DNA of 64,000 nucleotides from Paraburkholderia xenovorans LB400. Its GTDB lineage: Bacteria > Pseudomonadota > Gammaproteobacteria > Burkholderiales > Burkholderiaceae. The stretch spans positions 930,001-994,000 of the forward strand of contig NC_007953.1 of NCBI RefSeq assembly GCF_000013645.1, read 5' to 3'. The position numbers and the translations under genes were made by a program. The notes under the pieces are model-generated. The model was not told where the DNA came from, did no database searches, and saw only the letters and a program-made list of their open reading frames with translations. Of the stretch, positions 44,049-52,474 are shown piece after piece (positions within the stretch are counted from its first letter, which is position 1; every line of letters starts with the position of its first letter).

Positions 44049-44808
44049 CGGTGGTCCCCAGGTAGATGCTCATTACGTCGGGATTCCCCGACACTTCGGC
44101 ATACGATCCTTCAGCAACGATCTGCCCGCGGCTAAGTACCGTGATCGAATCCGACAGGTCGGCAACCACGGATAAGTTGTGTTCGACCATCAGTGTGGTT
44201 CGGCCCGCCGATGCCGACTTGATCAGGTCTGCGATCCGCCCCACGTCCTCGTGCCCCATCCCCGCGGTCGGCTCGTCGAGCAGCATGACCTCGGGTTCGA
44301 GCGCCAGCGTGGTCGCGATCTCGAGTGCACGCCGACGGCCATAAGAAAGCTGGCCGGCCAGCGTTCCGCGGTCGGCCAGCAGACCGACCGAATCTAGAAG
44401 TCTGTCCGCGTGTTCATGAAGCGGCTTGAGGATGGATTCCGATAACCAGAATTTGTAGACACAGCGTTTCTTTCGCTGCAGTGCGACCAGTACATTCTCG
44501 TGAGCGCTCATGTGGGCAAAGACCGCCGAGATCTGAAACGAACGCACCATCCCGTGTTGGGCAATACGCGCCGATCCGAAATGGGTAATGTCCTGCCCTT
44601 TGTAGAAGATCTGGCCGGACGTCGGCTGGAGGAATCTGGTGAGCAGGTTGAACGCGGTGGTCTTACCCGCGCCATTCGGACCGATCAATGAATGAATCGT
44701 CCCTGGTCGAACGCGAAGACTCAATCCGTTGACCGCGACGAAGCTCCCGAAAGACTTAACCAGGTTGCGCGTTTCAAGGATGTAGTGCGAGTTCGGCAAC
44801 TGGCTCAT
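44041..44808 (-). CDS. Branched-chain-type ABC transporter ATPase (LivG)
   Basis: A 255-residue ATPase from the ATG at 44808 (MSQLPNSHYILETRNLVKSFG), preceded by a GCAGAG site. Walker A GPNGAGKTTAFNLLTRF is at about 43-59, the signature LSYGRRRALEIATTLAL near 160, and Walker B VMLLDEPTAGMG follows. It is the LivG-type partner of the next gene. It lies 143 nt downstream of a bicupin gene on the same strand and could be co-transcribed with the dioxygenase genes. Confidence 0.92.
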   Translation of the reverse strand: MSQLPNSHYILETRNLVKSFGSFVAVNGLSLRVRPGTIHSLIGPNGAGKTTAFNLLTRFLQPTSGQIFYKGQDITHFGSARIAQHGMVRSFQISAVFAHMSAHENVLVALQRKKRCVYKFWLSESILKPLHEHADRLLDSVGLLADRGTLAGQLSYGRRRALEIATTLALEPEVMLLDEPTAGMGHEDVGRIADLIKSASAGRTTLMVEHNLSVVADLSDSITVLSRGQIVAEGSYAEVSGNPDVMSIYLGTTDV

Positions 44809-44951
44809 CTCTGCCCCGCCCATCTGGCATGCACGAGCACTGTCCGCAGGCTTCGCATATTGAAGCGCTTGTTCATAAGTGTCTCCAGACCAATTTGCGC
44901 GAACGGTTATTCGCGCGGCCCGCTCTACGGCGGGTTTGCAGTGTCGATCGT

Positions 44952-45719
44952 TCAGCGCCTCACCGGTGTATCCATCGGTGTGGTGTCGTAGTCGACGGGA
45001 ATCTGCAATTGCAGCGCCCAGTAGTCGCTCGAAAAGGAGCCCGCGTTATGTCCGCATCCGGCAGGAATGCAAATCGCGTCACCGGGTTGCTGGCGCACCG
45101 GCTCCTTCACCCCTTCGATGTCGAGCAGAGCCCATCCCGACAGGCCGTAACTCAACTGGGCCATCGTATGGGAATGCCAGCCCGTGCCGCCTTCCCGCGC
45201 CTGTTGCGCACGGATGACCTGCACCTCGATGCGGCGGCCCGTGATGTCGGCCAGACCCAGGTTCCGGTAGTCGAAGAAAGCTCGTGGCCCGGCGCCTCTG
45301 ACATGCGCATCAGGCGTATCGAATGAGACCAATTCGCGGGATTCACCCGGCCCCGGCAATACCTCTGACGCAAGCGGAGTGTCGAGCACCTGGATCTCGA
45401 CGAACTCGAAATCCAGCGACACTTCGGCGATACTGGTAGCCGAAAACGGCACCTGACAAATCGAGTCATGCCTGTGCAGCGTGACCAGCCTGTCGCTCAG
45501 CCGCAGCACCGCGTAGCCGTCGAGCACATAAATGCACGTGAAGCGTGCGTCGCGATTGCTGAAGATTTCGCTGATCCCCCATTGCCGTCCGGTTTTGACA
45601 CGCCTCGCGGAAAACACACCGGAAGTCGCCTCATAGAGGCCGAGCTCACGACTGGCAACTCGCTCGGGCTGCCTGCCGAATTCATCCAGCCGACCGGTCT
45701 GTACGACTTGCAGCGTCAT
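44952..45719 (-). CDS. Cupin-fold protein (bicupin)
   Basis: About 255 residues from the ATG at 45719 (MTLQVVQTGRLDEFG) with a GAGACC site; in-frame ATGs at 45734 and 45752 lack ribosome sites. The C-terminal half has a cupin motif GWHSHTMAQLSYGLSGWALLD then PGDAICIPAGCGHNAG, with HxH and a later histidine for a metal. The N-terminal half has a weaker cupin-like region. It may be a small oxygenase, isomerase or sensor. It is next to the Rieske ferredoxin gene (58 nt) in what looks like one operon. Confidence 0.78.
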   Translation of the reverse strand: MTLQVVQTGRLDEFGRQPERVASRELGLYEATSGVFSARRVKTGRQWGISEIFSNRDARFTCIYVLDGYAVLRLSDRLVTLHRHDSICQVPFSATSIAEVSLDFEFVEIQVLDTPLASEVLPGPGESRELVSFDTPDAHVRGAGPRAFFDYRNLGLADITGRRIEVQVIRAQQAREGGTGWHSHTMAQLSYGLSGWALLDIEGVKEPVRQQPGDAICIPAGCGHNAGSFSSDYWALQLQIPVDYDTTPMDTPVRR

Positions 45720-45777
45720 TGGAATCGGTCTCATGCAACTGCTCGCTGTCATTTATCTGCTCCGTGTCATTTATCGG

Positions 45778-46110
45778 TTAATCGAACGTGACCGCATCAA
45801 GACAGACCTGAATATCCTGATCAACGATCCGGACGGCATAAGTTTGCAGGTCGCAATTGATCGGCGCGCAAAGCCCCTTTCCCGTGGTGACGTCGAACTG
45901 CCCCGCATGGAGCGGGCACTCGATCACCTTCCCTTCCAGCCAGCCCTCGGTCAGGAAAGCGACCTCGTGAGTACAGATATTGCTGGTTGCGTAGAACCGC
46001 CCTTCGACGTTGTAGATCGCGACATTCACACCCCCGATTTCCACGCTGCGCATTTCGCCCAAACCGATCTCGCCAGCGGCGATGGCCTTCTTCCAGAGGT
46101 TTTTTTCCAT
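45778..46110 (-). CDS. Rieske [2Fe-2S] ferredoxin of the ring-hydroxylating system
   Basis: A 110-residue Rieske ferredoxin from the ATG at 46110 (MEKNLWKKAIAAG). The cluster ligands are C46-x-H48 (CTHEVAFLTEG) and C65-xx-H68 (CPLHAGQFD). The length is typical of BphA3/AndAb-type ferredoxins that carry electrons from a reductase to the Rieske oxygenase. It is 107 nt downstream of the alpha subunit. No reductase is adjacent; the ferredoxin reductase at 56742 is the likely partner. Confidence 0.92.
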   Translation of the reverse strand: MEKNLWKKAIAAGEIGLGEMRSVEIGGVNVAIYNVEGRFYATSNICTHEVAFLTEGWLEGKVIECPLHAGQFDVTTGKGLCAPINCDLQTYAVRIVDQDIQVCLDAVTFD

Positions 46111-46217
46111 TGAAAATTCCACGGTGTTGACTAACGGCGCGCCGGCGATCCGCAGCCGCCGGTGCGCGGTTCGCTGCGCGCCGTATGCGCGACGCAGCTT
46201 CGCTCGATGCCGGTCGA

Positions 46218-47462
46218 TTACAACTGCATTTCCCGGCGATAGAACTCGTAGAACGCACGCAGCGGCGACTCGGTGATCATCGTGTGCCCTGCTTCGACGC
46301 CATGCCCGCCCATCTCGATCACATGATTGCCGCCGAATTCCTCGACGATCGGCTGCAGCGTCGAGATGATTTCGGTGTCCTCGGCCGAGATGAATCCTGA
46401 CGGGCCCACGAGGTTGCTGTGCCTGACACGCGCATTCACCATCTGCTCGTCGTCTTCCTCGTAACCGAAGAAATTCCATGACAACTCGTGTGTCGTCGCA
46501 GTCTTCGGAATGATGTGGCGCACCACCAGGCTGCTGAAGAACTGCTGAACCACCACAGTCGGAAAAATCTGGTAGGCCGTGTTTGTGTTGTCGCCGTACT
46601 CGTCCAGGTACTGGCTGATCACGCGCTTGTCGACCAGGTCGTAGTCGTTCTGCATCTTCGCGAGCTGCTCGGTCGCTTCGTTGCGCGTCTCCCGCAACTC
46701 CTTCGAGTATCTGGTCGTGTACAGGATGTGCCGGCCGCGCTCGGTCGGGATCGCATGATAATCGCCATCCGGACGCCACAATCCGAACTTCGGAATGAAC
46801 GTATGCAGGAACGCGGCGTGGTAACCGTCGTGCGTGTTGTCGGTGTAGAACTTCCAGTTGCTGGGCACGATCTGCCGGGCGATACCCAGCAGCTTCAGCT
46901 TTTTGCCATTGAAAATCCGGTCGAACCATTGGAGGATTTCTGGACCGACGAATGTGGCGAAATCCGGGGTCTGCTCTGAATAGGTCGCCCAGATCGTGCC
47001 GCCTCGTGTCGTCACCCTGAGCTTTTTCAGGCCATGCTCGCCGCGGTCGAAACTGGCCGGCATTCCAGGGTTGCCGTTGATGCCGCGAAAGTACGGCATG
47101 GTCTTAAGATTACCCGCCAGATCGAACGTCCAGTTGTGGTACGGGCAGATCATGAGATTGGAGTCGAACTTGCCGCACTCCTTCCACGTGAACTGCGATT
47201 CGCGGTGCGCGCACCGGTTTTCGACGACGTGGATCTCACCTTGCTCGTCGCGCGTGACCAGCACACTGCGCGGTCCAATCCAGCTGCGTTTGAACGACCC
47301 TGCCGCAGGCAACTCGCATTCGAGACCGACATAGTTCCAGCTGTTTCCATAATGGAACGTCTCAAGTTCCCGGCGAAACACCTCTTCATCGTGGTAGATA
47401 AAATTCGGAATCCGGATTACACCTTCTTCAGGCCACTTCCGCTCAGTTACGTTAACCGGCAT
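46218..47462 (-). CDS. Ring-hydroxylating dioxygenase alpha subunit
   Basis: A 414-residue oxygenase subunit from the ATG at 47462 with an AGGAG site. The Rieske ligands are C84-x-H86 (CAHRESQ) and C106-xx-H109 (CPYHNWTFD). The mononuclear iron site is D212, H215 and H220 in DNTHDGYHAAFLH with a later Asp in ISAEDTEIIS. The sequence resembles the anthranilate/salicylate/terephthalate-type group more than the naphthalene or biphenyl type. It would hydroxylate an aromatic carboxylate or related ring. It is 29 nt after the beta-subunit gene. Confidence 0.92.
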   Translation of the reverse strand: MPVNVTERKWPEEGVIRIPNFIYHDEEVFRRELETFHYGNSWNYVGLECELPAAGSFKRSWIGPRSVLVTRDEQGEIHVVENRCAHRESQFTWKECGKFDSNLMICPYHNWTFDLAGNLKTMPYFRGINGNPGMPASFDRGEHGLKKLRVTTRGGTIWATYSEQTPDFATFVGPEILQWFDRIFNGKKLKLLGIARQIVPSNWKFYTDNTHDGYHAAFLHTFIPKFGLWRPDGDYHAIPTERGRHILYTTRYSKELRETRNEATEQLAKMQNDYDLVDKRVISQYLDEYGDNTNTAYQIFPTVVVQQFFSSLVVRHIIPKTATTHELSWNFFGYEEDDEQMVNARVRHSNLVGPSGFISAEDTEIISTLQPIVEEFGGNHVIEMGGHGVEAGHTMITESPLRAFYEFYRREMQL

Positions 47463-47491
47463 TTTCAATCTCCTCAGTAAGCCGCACCGTA

Positions 47492-47974
47492 TCAAGCCGG
47501 TGCATAGAGCGTGGTATGGATACGGTAATTATCGTAGACGCAATCGCGCGACTTGATCTTGAAAGAGCCATTGGCGTGGACGAGCGTGTCGACGTACTGA
47601 CCGAGCATGTTGACGCGTGGCTCCCGATCCATCAGCGATTCGTACAGCAGGAAATTGGCGCGTGATTCGATTACCCCGCCCTTACTCGACAACAACTGGA
47701 TCGAACTGACAAAGCGGCGCCAGACGCGCGGCTCGTAGACCAGTACCTTCACCAGCGCGGTGACACGGTCGTGGATCATGCCGACGCCTTCACAGGTCAT
47801 CGCGCCAAGCGGAAGTCCGCGGGTGAAGTCCTCGCGAGAAATGATCCGGTACCGTGCGTCGTCCAGGAAAAACGAGGGCCAGCGCTCAAAATCATTGCTA
47901 TCCAGGCACGTGCTGTAATCCTCATAGAAATCGCGCAACTCCCGCATCAAATCGTCGTTCTCTCGTGTTTGCAT
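47492..47974 (-). CDS. Ring-hydroxylating dioxygenase beta subunit
   Basis: A 160-residue NTF2-fold small subunit: LRDFYEDYSTCLDSNDFERWPSFFLDDARYRIISRED, a central VLVYEPRVWRRFVSSIQLL strand and the C-terminal HANGSFKIKSRDCVYDNYRIHTTLYAP match dioxygenase beta subunits. It forms alpha3-beta3 hexamers in the family. It is the first gene of the minus-strand operon: beta, alpha, ferredoxin, cupin, LivG, LivF, LivHM. Confidence 0.9.
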   Translation of the reverse strand: MQTRENDDLMRELRDFYEDYSTCLDSNDFERWPSFFLDDARYRIISREDFTRGLPLGAMTCEGVGMIHDRVTALVKVLVYEPRVWRRFVSSIQLLSSKGGVIESRANFLLYESLMDREPRVNMLGQYVDTLVHANGSFKIKSRDCVYDNYRIHTTLYAPA

Positions 47975-48280
47975 GATCCAGATGTCCCCAGAAATTGATT
48001 GATACCGGGCTTCATCCTATACCCCGCGCATCGGCGCTCCGTTGCTTGCAGTCGCACAGGTAAGTCGTTTTTTTTATGCATCGGCGATTCTGCCGCGCGG
48101 ACCAGGACGGTATGAATCCGTTATCGGATTTGTGAATGCACCGGTGTTCAATGTGCAGCCTTTTGACACGGGCACCCATGCTAAAAACAGAATGTCCGTT
48201 GGACCAGGCTGGCATGGCCGTCACTCACTGCAGGATGCAGTCGGCCATCCGTCGATAACGAAACAACAGGAGATGTGATC
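47975..48280. other. Divergent control region between dioxygenase and bicupin operons
   Basis: 306 bases with no gene. It must hold the promoters of the minus-strand dioxygenase operon and the plus-strand bicupin-ferredoxin-P450 operon. An 8-bp palindrome CACCGGTG is at 48139-48146. No regulator gene is adjacent. Confidence 0.5.
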
Positions 48281-49156
48281 TTGAATCAGCGCAACAGACT
48301 GACCAACCCGGAATTGAGTCCCGGCCATGCGTCGTATATCACCTGGGAGAATTACCGACGCGGGTTCCAGTGGCGCACGGCTCATAGCGAAGGGCGGGAA
48401 CTGCACCGGATCGAATACCCCGACTTCGATGGTCCGGATTTCTTCGGGCGTCTTATCGTGCTACCTCCGGGCCAACGCAGCGAAGTGCGCAAGGAACCGG
48501 GTGACCTGGTACTGCTCGCCCTGGAGGGCGATATCGAGGTTACGATCGGCGCGAACATCCATGTGCTCAAGCCACTCGATCTGCTCGCCATCCCAGCAGG
48601 CACGGCCTTTAGCATGGCCAATGTCGGGCTGCCAAACGGCGTGGTGTTCGGAACCTTTGCTCGCGGCGACGGAGCCGTTCCCGAACCCCGCGGCGAGATT
48701 CAGCACATGGTCTGGGAACAATACCGGCGAGACTTCCGCTGGACCTTGCCGCTCGCCGAGCAGTGGGGATACCACCGCGGCTCCGGCCCGCTGATCCGGC
48801 CTGAAATGCTGCGCGGCCATACGGTACGGATGCCACCCGGGCAAACCACGCCGTGGCATGCGCCAGCGCGTGACATGATGTTTATGGGCATTTCCGCTGA
48901 AGTCGAGTTCGCCGCCGGCGGTGGTGTGTGGCCGCTCAAGCGCTTCGATCTGCTGCTGATTCCTGCCGGCACCCCGTACGCATATACGAACTACGGCCTT
49001 TCGGAGACGGTGTTCCTGTCGATCGGCGGAAAGCTGCCACCCGGCAGGAAGAGCACCTATTTCGCCGAAGACCCAGGGTGGCCGCCGCGCGAAGGTGTTC
49101 CAGTCATTGAAGTCGAGATCGACGCCCACGGCGATGCACGCGTGAAAAACGCCTGA
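48281..49156 (+). CDS. Cupin-fold protein (bicupin, metal ligands poorly conserved)
   Basis: A 291-residue protein. The start is a TTG at 48281 (MNQRNRLTNPEL), spaced eight bases from AGGAG; the GTG at 48275 is too close to that site. Two cupin halves are visible: PPGQRSEVRKEPGDLVLLALEGDIEVTIG to AIPAGTAFSMANVG, and MPPGQTTPWHAPARDMMFMGISAEVEFAAGG to IPAGTPYAYTNYGL. Both lack the usual HxH pair, so it may bind a ligand instead of a catalytic metal. It heads an operon with a ferredoxin, P450 and GMC oxidoreductase. Confidence 0.78.
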   Translation: MNQRNRLTNPELSPGHASYITWENYRRGFQWRTAHSEGRELHRIEYPDFDGPDFFGRLIVLPPGQRSEVRKEPGDLVLLALEGDIEVTIGANIHVLKPLDLLAIPAGTAFSMANVGLPNGVVFGTFARGDGAVPEPRGEIQHMVWEQYRRDFRWTLPLAEQWGYHRGSGPLIRPEMLRGHTVRMPPGQTTPWHAPARDMMFMGISAEVEFAAGGGVWPLKRFDLLLIPAGTPYAYTNYGLSETVFLSIGGKLPPGRKSTYFAEDPGWPPREGVPVIEVEIDAHGDARVKNA

Positions 49157-49216
49157 CCCGCGCAGCCGCAGTTTAAGCAGCAGCGATCGTCAATATTCAT
49201 CGAGAAGGAGACAGCC

Positions 49217-49462
49217 GTGCCGGCGAACGACATAGTCGAGGTTCCAGCAGGCGCACCCGCGCCTTCAGTGGTAGTCACTATCCATCCGGAAAAATGCATC
49301 GGCGCAGGGTATTGCGTCGAGGAAGCAGCCGATGTATTCGCACAGGACGACGACGACGGGATGGTGGTCCTGCTCGTCAGCAATCCGTCGCCTGAGCGCA
49401 AGGCCGCCGTGCTCAACGCCGCGCGCCGATGTCCGGTGATGGCGATTGAAATCAGGGAGTGA
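49217..49462 (+). CDS. Three-cysteine (3Fe-4S-type) ferredoxin, P450 redox partner
   Basis: An 81-residue ferredoxin starting at a GTG at 49217 (preceded by GGAG). The cluster cysteines are C27 and C33 (CIGAGYC) and C72 (CP), the CX5C...CP pattern of [3Fe-4S] or [4Fe-4S] P450 ferredoxins. It is directly upstream of the P450 gene (71-nt gap with a hairpin), so it should deliver electrons to that P450. The reductase is probably the one at 56742. Confidence 0.9.
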   Translation: MPANDIVEVPAGAPAPSVVVTIHPEKCIGAGYCVEEAADVFAQDDDDGMVVLLVSNPSPERKAAVLNAARRCPVMAIEIRE

Positions 49463-49468
49463 CAGACC

Positions 49469-49493
49469 GCCAGGCCTCCTTTCGAGGCCTGGC
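49469..49493 (+). other. 10-bp stem-loop between ferredoxin and P450 genes
   Basis: A perfect inverted repeat (GCCAGGCCTC / GAGGCCTGGC, 5-nt loop) starts seven nt after the ferredoxin stop. No T-tract follows, so it is more likely an mRNA processing or stabilising element, or a partial terminator, that sets the ferredoxin to P450 ratio. Confidence 0.55.
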
Positions 49494-49533
49494 CACGTTA
49501 TGAAGCGCCTTAACGCAGCTCGTGAGGAAAACC

Positions 49534-50766
49534 ATGACTTCTGCGATCAACGACGTTCGCCCGCAAACGACGTCGACATTTCCGTTTGCCCGTACCGGCA
49601 GCCCGCTGCATCCGCCTGCTGAATATGCACGCTACCGCGACGGCCAGCCCGTTACCCGTGTCCAGATGTGGGATGGACGTTACGCGTGGATTTTTACCCG
49701 AATGGAGGACGTCAAGGCCGTGCTGTCCAGCCCGCATTTCAGCGTGGTGCCTTCGAAGCCGGGCTATCCGTTCCTGACGCCGGCGCGCGCGGCTACGGTA
49801 AAGAGCTACCAGACGTTCATCACGATGGATCCGCCGGACCATACCCGCTTCCGCCGGATGCTGACCCGCGACTTCACGCAGAAGCGGATGGAGGAATTGC
49901 GCCCGCAGATCGCGGCGTATGTGAACCGCCTGATCGACGAGATGCTGGCCCGGGGCTCGCCAGGCGACCTGGTTTCGGCACTGGCCCTCAAGCTGCCGGT
50001 AACGGTGGTCTCCATGCTGGTCGGCGTGCCATACGAAGACCACGAGGATCTCGTCAAGTGGAGCGGCCAGCGACTCGACCTCGAGCAGAACCCCACGGTG
50101 TCGGAGTCAGCTGCCGACAACATGCTGGCATACTTCGACGGGCTTCTGCAGCGCAAGGAGCGGGATCCCGGCGACGGCGCCGACATGCTGAGCCGCCTCG
50201 TGATCGAGCAGATCAAGCCAGGCCACTTGTCCCGTCTGGAGGCCATCCATATGGTCAACCTGCTCTATTTCGCGGGCCACGAAACGACTGCCAACCAGAT
50301 CGCGCTCGGCACGCTCAGTTTCCTGCTCGATCCGAGGCAGCGGGCTTTGCTGGAGAACAACCCTGGCTTGTTGAAAAACGCGATCGAGGAGATGCTGCGT
50401 TTCCATACGATTTCGCACTACAACTCGTGCCGGGTCGCGACCGCCGATGTCGAAGTCGGCGGCACACTGATCCGCGAGGGCGAAGGCGCCTATGCGCTGA
50501 TCATGGCAGCCAATCGCGACCCGGCGGCATTCCCCGCACCGGACCGGTTCGACATCGAACGGCCCAACTCGCAGGAGCACGTCGCGTTCTCCTACGGTTT
50601 GCATATGTGCCTCGGCCAGCCGCTGGCACGGCTCGAGTTGCAGGTTTGCTTCGAGGCGCTATTCCGGCGTCTGCCCAGGCTGCGCCTTGCAGTACCGCTT
50701 GAAGAACTTCCGTTCAAGCGCGAGATGTACGTGTACGGGCTACATGCGCTGCCGGTCACCTGGTGA
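49534..50766 (+). CDS. Cytochrome P450
   Basis: A 410-residue soluble bacterial P450 from the ATG at 49534, six bases after GAGGA. The I-helix oxygen-binding motif is AGHETT at 247-252, the K-helix ExxR is E286/R289, and the heme-binding loop FSYGLHMC has the cysteine at 359 (FxxGxxxC complete). It should hydroxylate or O-demethylate a small organic molecule with electrons from the adjacent ferredoxin. The next gene, a GMC oxidoreductase, may oxidise the alcohol it forms. No CYP family number can be given. Confidence 0.94.
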   Translation: MTSAINDVRPQTTSTFPFARTGSPLHPPAEYARYRDGQPVTRVQMWDGRYAWIFTRMEDVKAVLSSPHFSVVPSKPGYPFLTPARAATVKSYQTFITMDPPDHTRFRRMLTRDFTQKRMEELRPQIAAYVNRLIDEMLARGSPGDLVSALALKLPVTVVSMLVGVPYEDHEDLVKWSGQRLDLEQNPTVSESAADNMLAYFDGLLQRKERDPGDGADMLSRLVIEQIKPGHLSRLEAIHMVNLLYFAGHETTANQIALGTLSFLLDPRQRALLENNPGLLKNAIEEMLRFHTISHYNSCRVATADVEVGGTLIREGEGAYALIMAANRDPAAFPAPDRFDIERPNSQEHVAFSYGLHMCLGQPLARLELQVCFEALFRRLPRLRLAVPLEELPFKREMYVYGLHALPVTW

Positions 50767-50849
50767 AAAACCCGCGAGCCGGCAGTCGCACCGGCTCACC
50801 TCACCGATCTTCGCGACGACAAAAAACAGACTGTCCTGGAGACTGATGC

Positions 50850-52466
50850 ATGATCGAGTACGACTACATCATCGTAGGCGCAGGCTCGGCCGGCTGCGTG
50901 CTGGCGAATCGCCTGTCGGAGTCCCCGTCGAACAAGGTGTTGCTGGTCGAGGCCGGCGCCGGCGACCGACATCCATACATCGGCATTCCCAAAGGCATCG
51001 CGAAACTGCGCATGCATCCAAAGTACTCATGGCGCCTGCCCACTGAGCCGACGCTCGGCCGTGCGCAAGGCGAATTCTGGCCACGCGGCCGGGTGATCGG
51101 CGGCACCAGTTCGATCAACGGGATGTTCTACATCCGCGGGCAACCCGAAGACTATGACGAGTGGGAGACGCTGGGCGCCAAAGGCTGGGGCTGGAAGGAC
51201 ATCGCGCCCTGCTTCAGGAAAATGGAGGATCACGAACTCGGCGAAACGCCATTGCGCGGTGTCGGCGGCCCGTTGCACGTAACGCTGCCGTACCATGAAC
51301 ATCCGCCGCTAAACGAAGCGTTTTTGCAGGCTGGCGAGCAGATTGGATTGCCGCGCAAGGAGGACTTGAACCAGGGTGATCAGGCCGGCATCGGCTACTA
51401 TCCGGTCAACATGTGGAAAAACCGGCGCTGGAGTGCGGCCGACGCGCATCTGCGGCCGGCACTGAAGCGGCCCAATCTGACCGTGCTAAAAGGCGTCCAT
51501 GTCGATCGCGTGCTGTTCGACGGGCTTCGCGCAGTCGGCATTGCCGCCCGCATCGGCGACGCACGCAAGGAATTTCGTAGCCGCGGCGAAATCATCCTGT
51601 CGGCCGGCACCTTGAAGTCGCCACAAATCCTGCAGTTGTCCGGGGTCGGGCCGGGCGACGTGCTGCGCGCCGCAGGGGTGCCAATAGTCGCAGATCGTGC
51701 CGACGTGGGCCGCAACATGCTGGAACACCTGAGCATGACGGTAGTGAACCGGCTCGTCGGTACGGCCGGAGAAAACCGCGAGTACCGGGGCTGGCGGCTC
51801 GCGAAGAACGCGCTGAAATACTATGTGCGGCGCAACGGCGTACTGAGTTACAGCACCTTTCCCATCGGCGGCTTCGCGCGCTCGTCGCCTGAACTGGAGC
51901 GTGCCGATATCCAGTTTTTCCTTGGCGGTCTAAGCTTCGAAATGGGCGGCCTGAAAAGCGTCGCGGCGCGCGTGCAGACCGGCAAGCTGCCAGGCCTGAC
52001 CTGCTTTGCCTATTTCATGAAGCCCGAAAGCCGGGGCAGCGTCGCGATCAGCAGCGCGGATCCCGACGCGCCGGCAGTGATCCGGCCGAACTGGCTCGAC
52101 ACGGAGAATGACCGGCAGGCTGCGATCCGGGTCGTGCGCTTCATGCGGCGGATCGTCCATGCACCAGCACTAAAGTCGTATGTCGGCGATGAGGTAATGC
52201 CCGGGCCGGCGACCAGCGACGACGACGACGCACTACTTGCCGCCTATACGCGTTTCGGTAGCACCGCCAACCACGCGGTCGGAACTTGCCGGATGGGCGG
52301 CGACGCAGCGTCGGTGGTCGACGGGAGGCTGCGCGTACGGGGTGTCGAGAATTTACGGGTGGTCGACTGCTCTGTGATCCCCACGCCGATTTCCGGCAAC
52401 ACCAACGGTCCGGTGATGGCGCTTGCGTGGCGCGCTGCGGACCTGATCCTGCAAGGCGAGCGGTAG
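50850..52466 (+). CDS. GMC-family FAD-dependent oxidoreductase
   Basis: A 538-residue flavoprotein. The ADP-binding fold is YIIVGAGSAGCVLANRLSE with GAGSAG at 10-15, then RGRVIGGTSSINGMFYIRG, the GMC signature 1. GEIILSAGTLKSPQILQLSGVG is signature 2, and the active-site histidine is in STANHAVGTCRMG. Choline, alkanol and aryl-alcohol dehydrogenases share this plan. It is 83 nt after the P450 gene and probably oxidises the alcohol the P450 or dioxygenase forms. Confidence 0.93.
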   Translation: MIEYDYIIVGAGSAGCVLANRLSESPSNKVLLVEAGAGDRHPYIGIPKGIAKLRMHPKYSWRLPTEPTLGRAQGEFWPRGRVIGGTSSINGMFYIRGQPEDYDEWETLGAKGWGWKDIAPCFRKMEDHELGETPLRGVGGPLHVTLPYHEHPPLNEAFLQAGEQIGLPRKEDLNQGDQAGIGYYPVNMWKNRRWSAADAHLRPALKRPNLTVLKGVHVDRVLFDGLRAVGIAARIGDARKEFRSRGEIILSAGTLKSPQILQLSGVGPGDVLRAAGVPIVADRADVGRNMLEHLSMTVVNRLVGTAGENREYRGWRLAKNALKYYVRRNGVLSYSTFPIGGFARSSPELERADIQFFLGGLSFEMGGLKSVAARVQTGKLPGLTCFAYFMKPESRGSVAISSADPDAPAVIRPNWLDTENDRQAAIRVVRFMRRIVHAPALKSYVGDEVMPGPATSDDDDALLAAYTRFGSTANHAVGTCRMGGDAASVVDGRLRVRGVENLRVVDCSVIPTPISGNTNGPVMALAWRAADLILQGER

Positions 52467-52474
52467 CGGGATGA

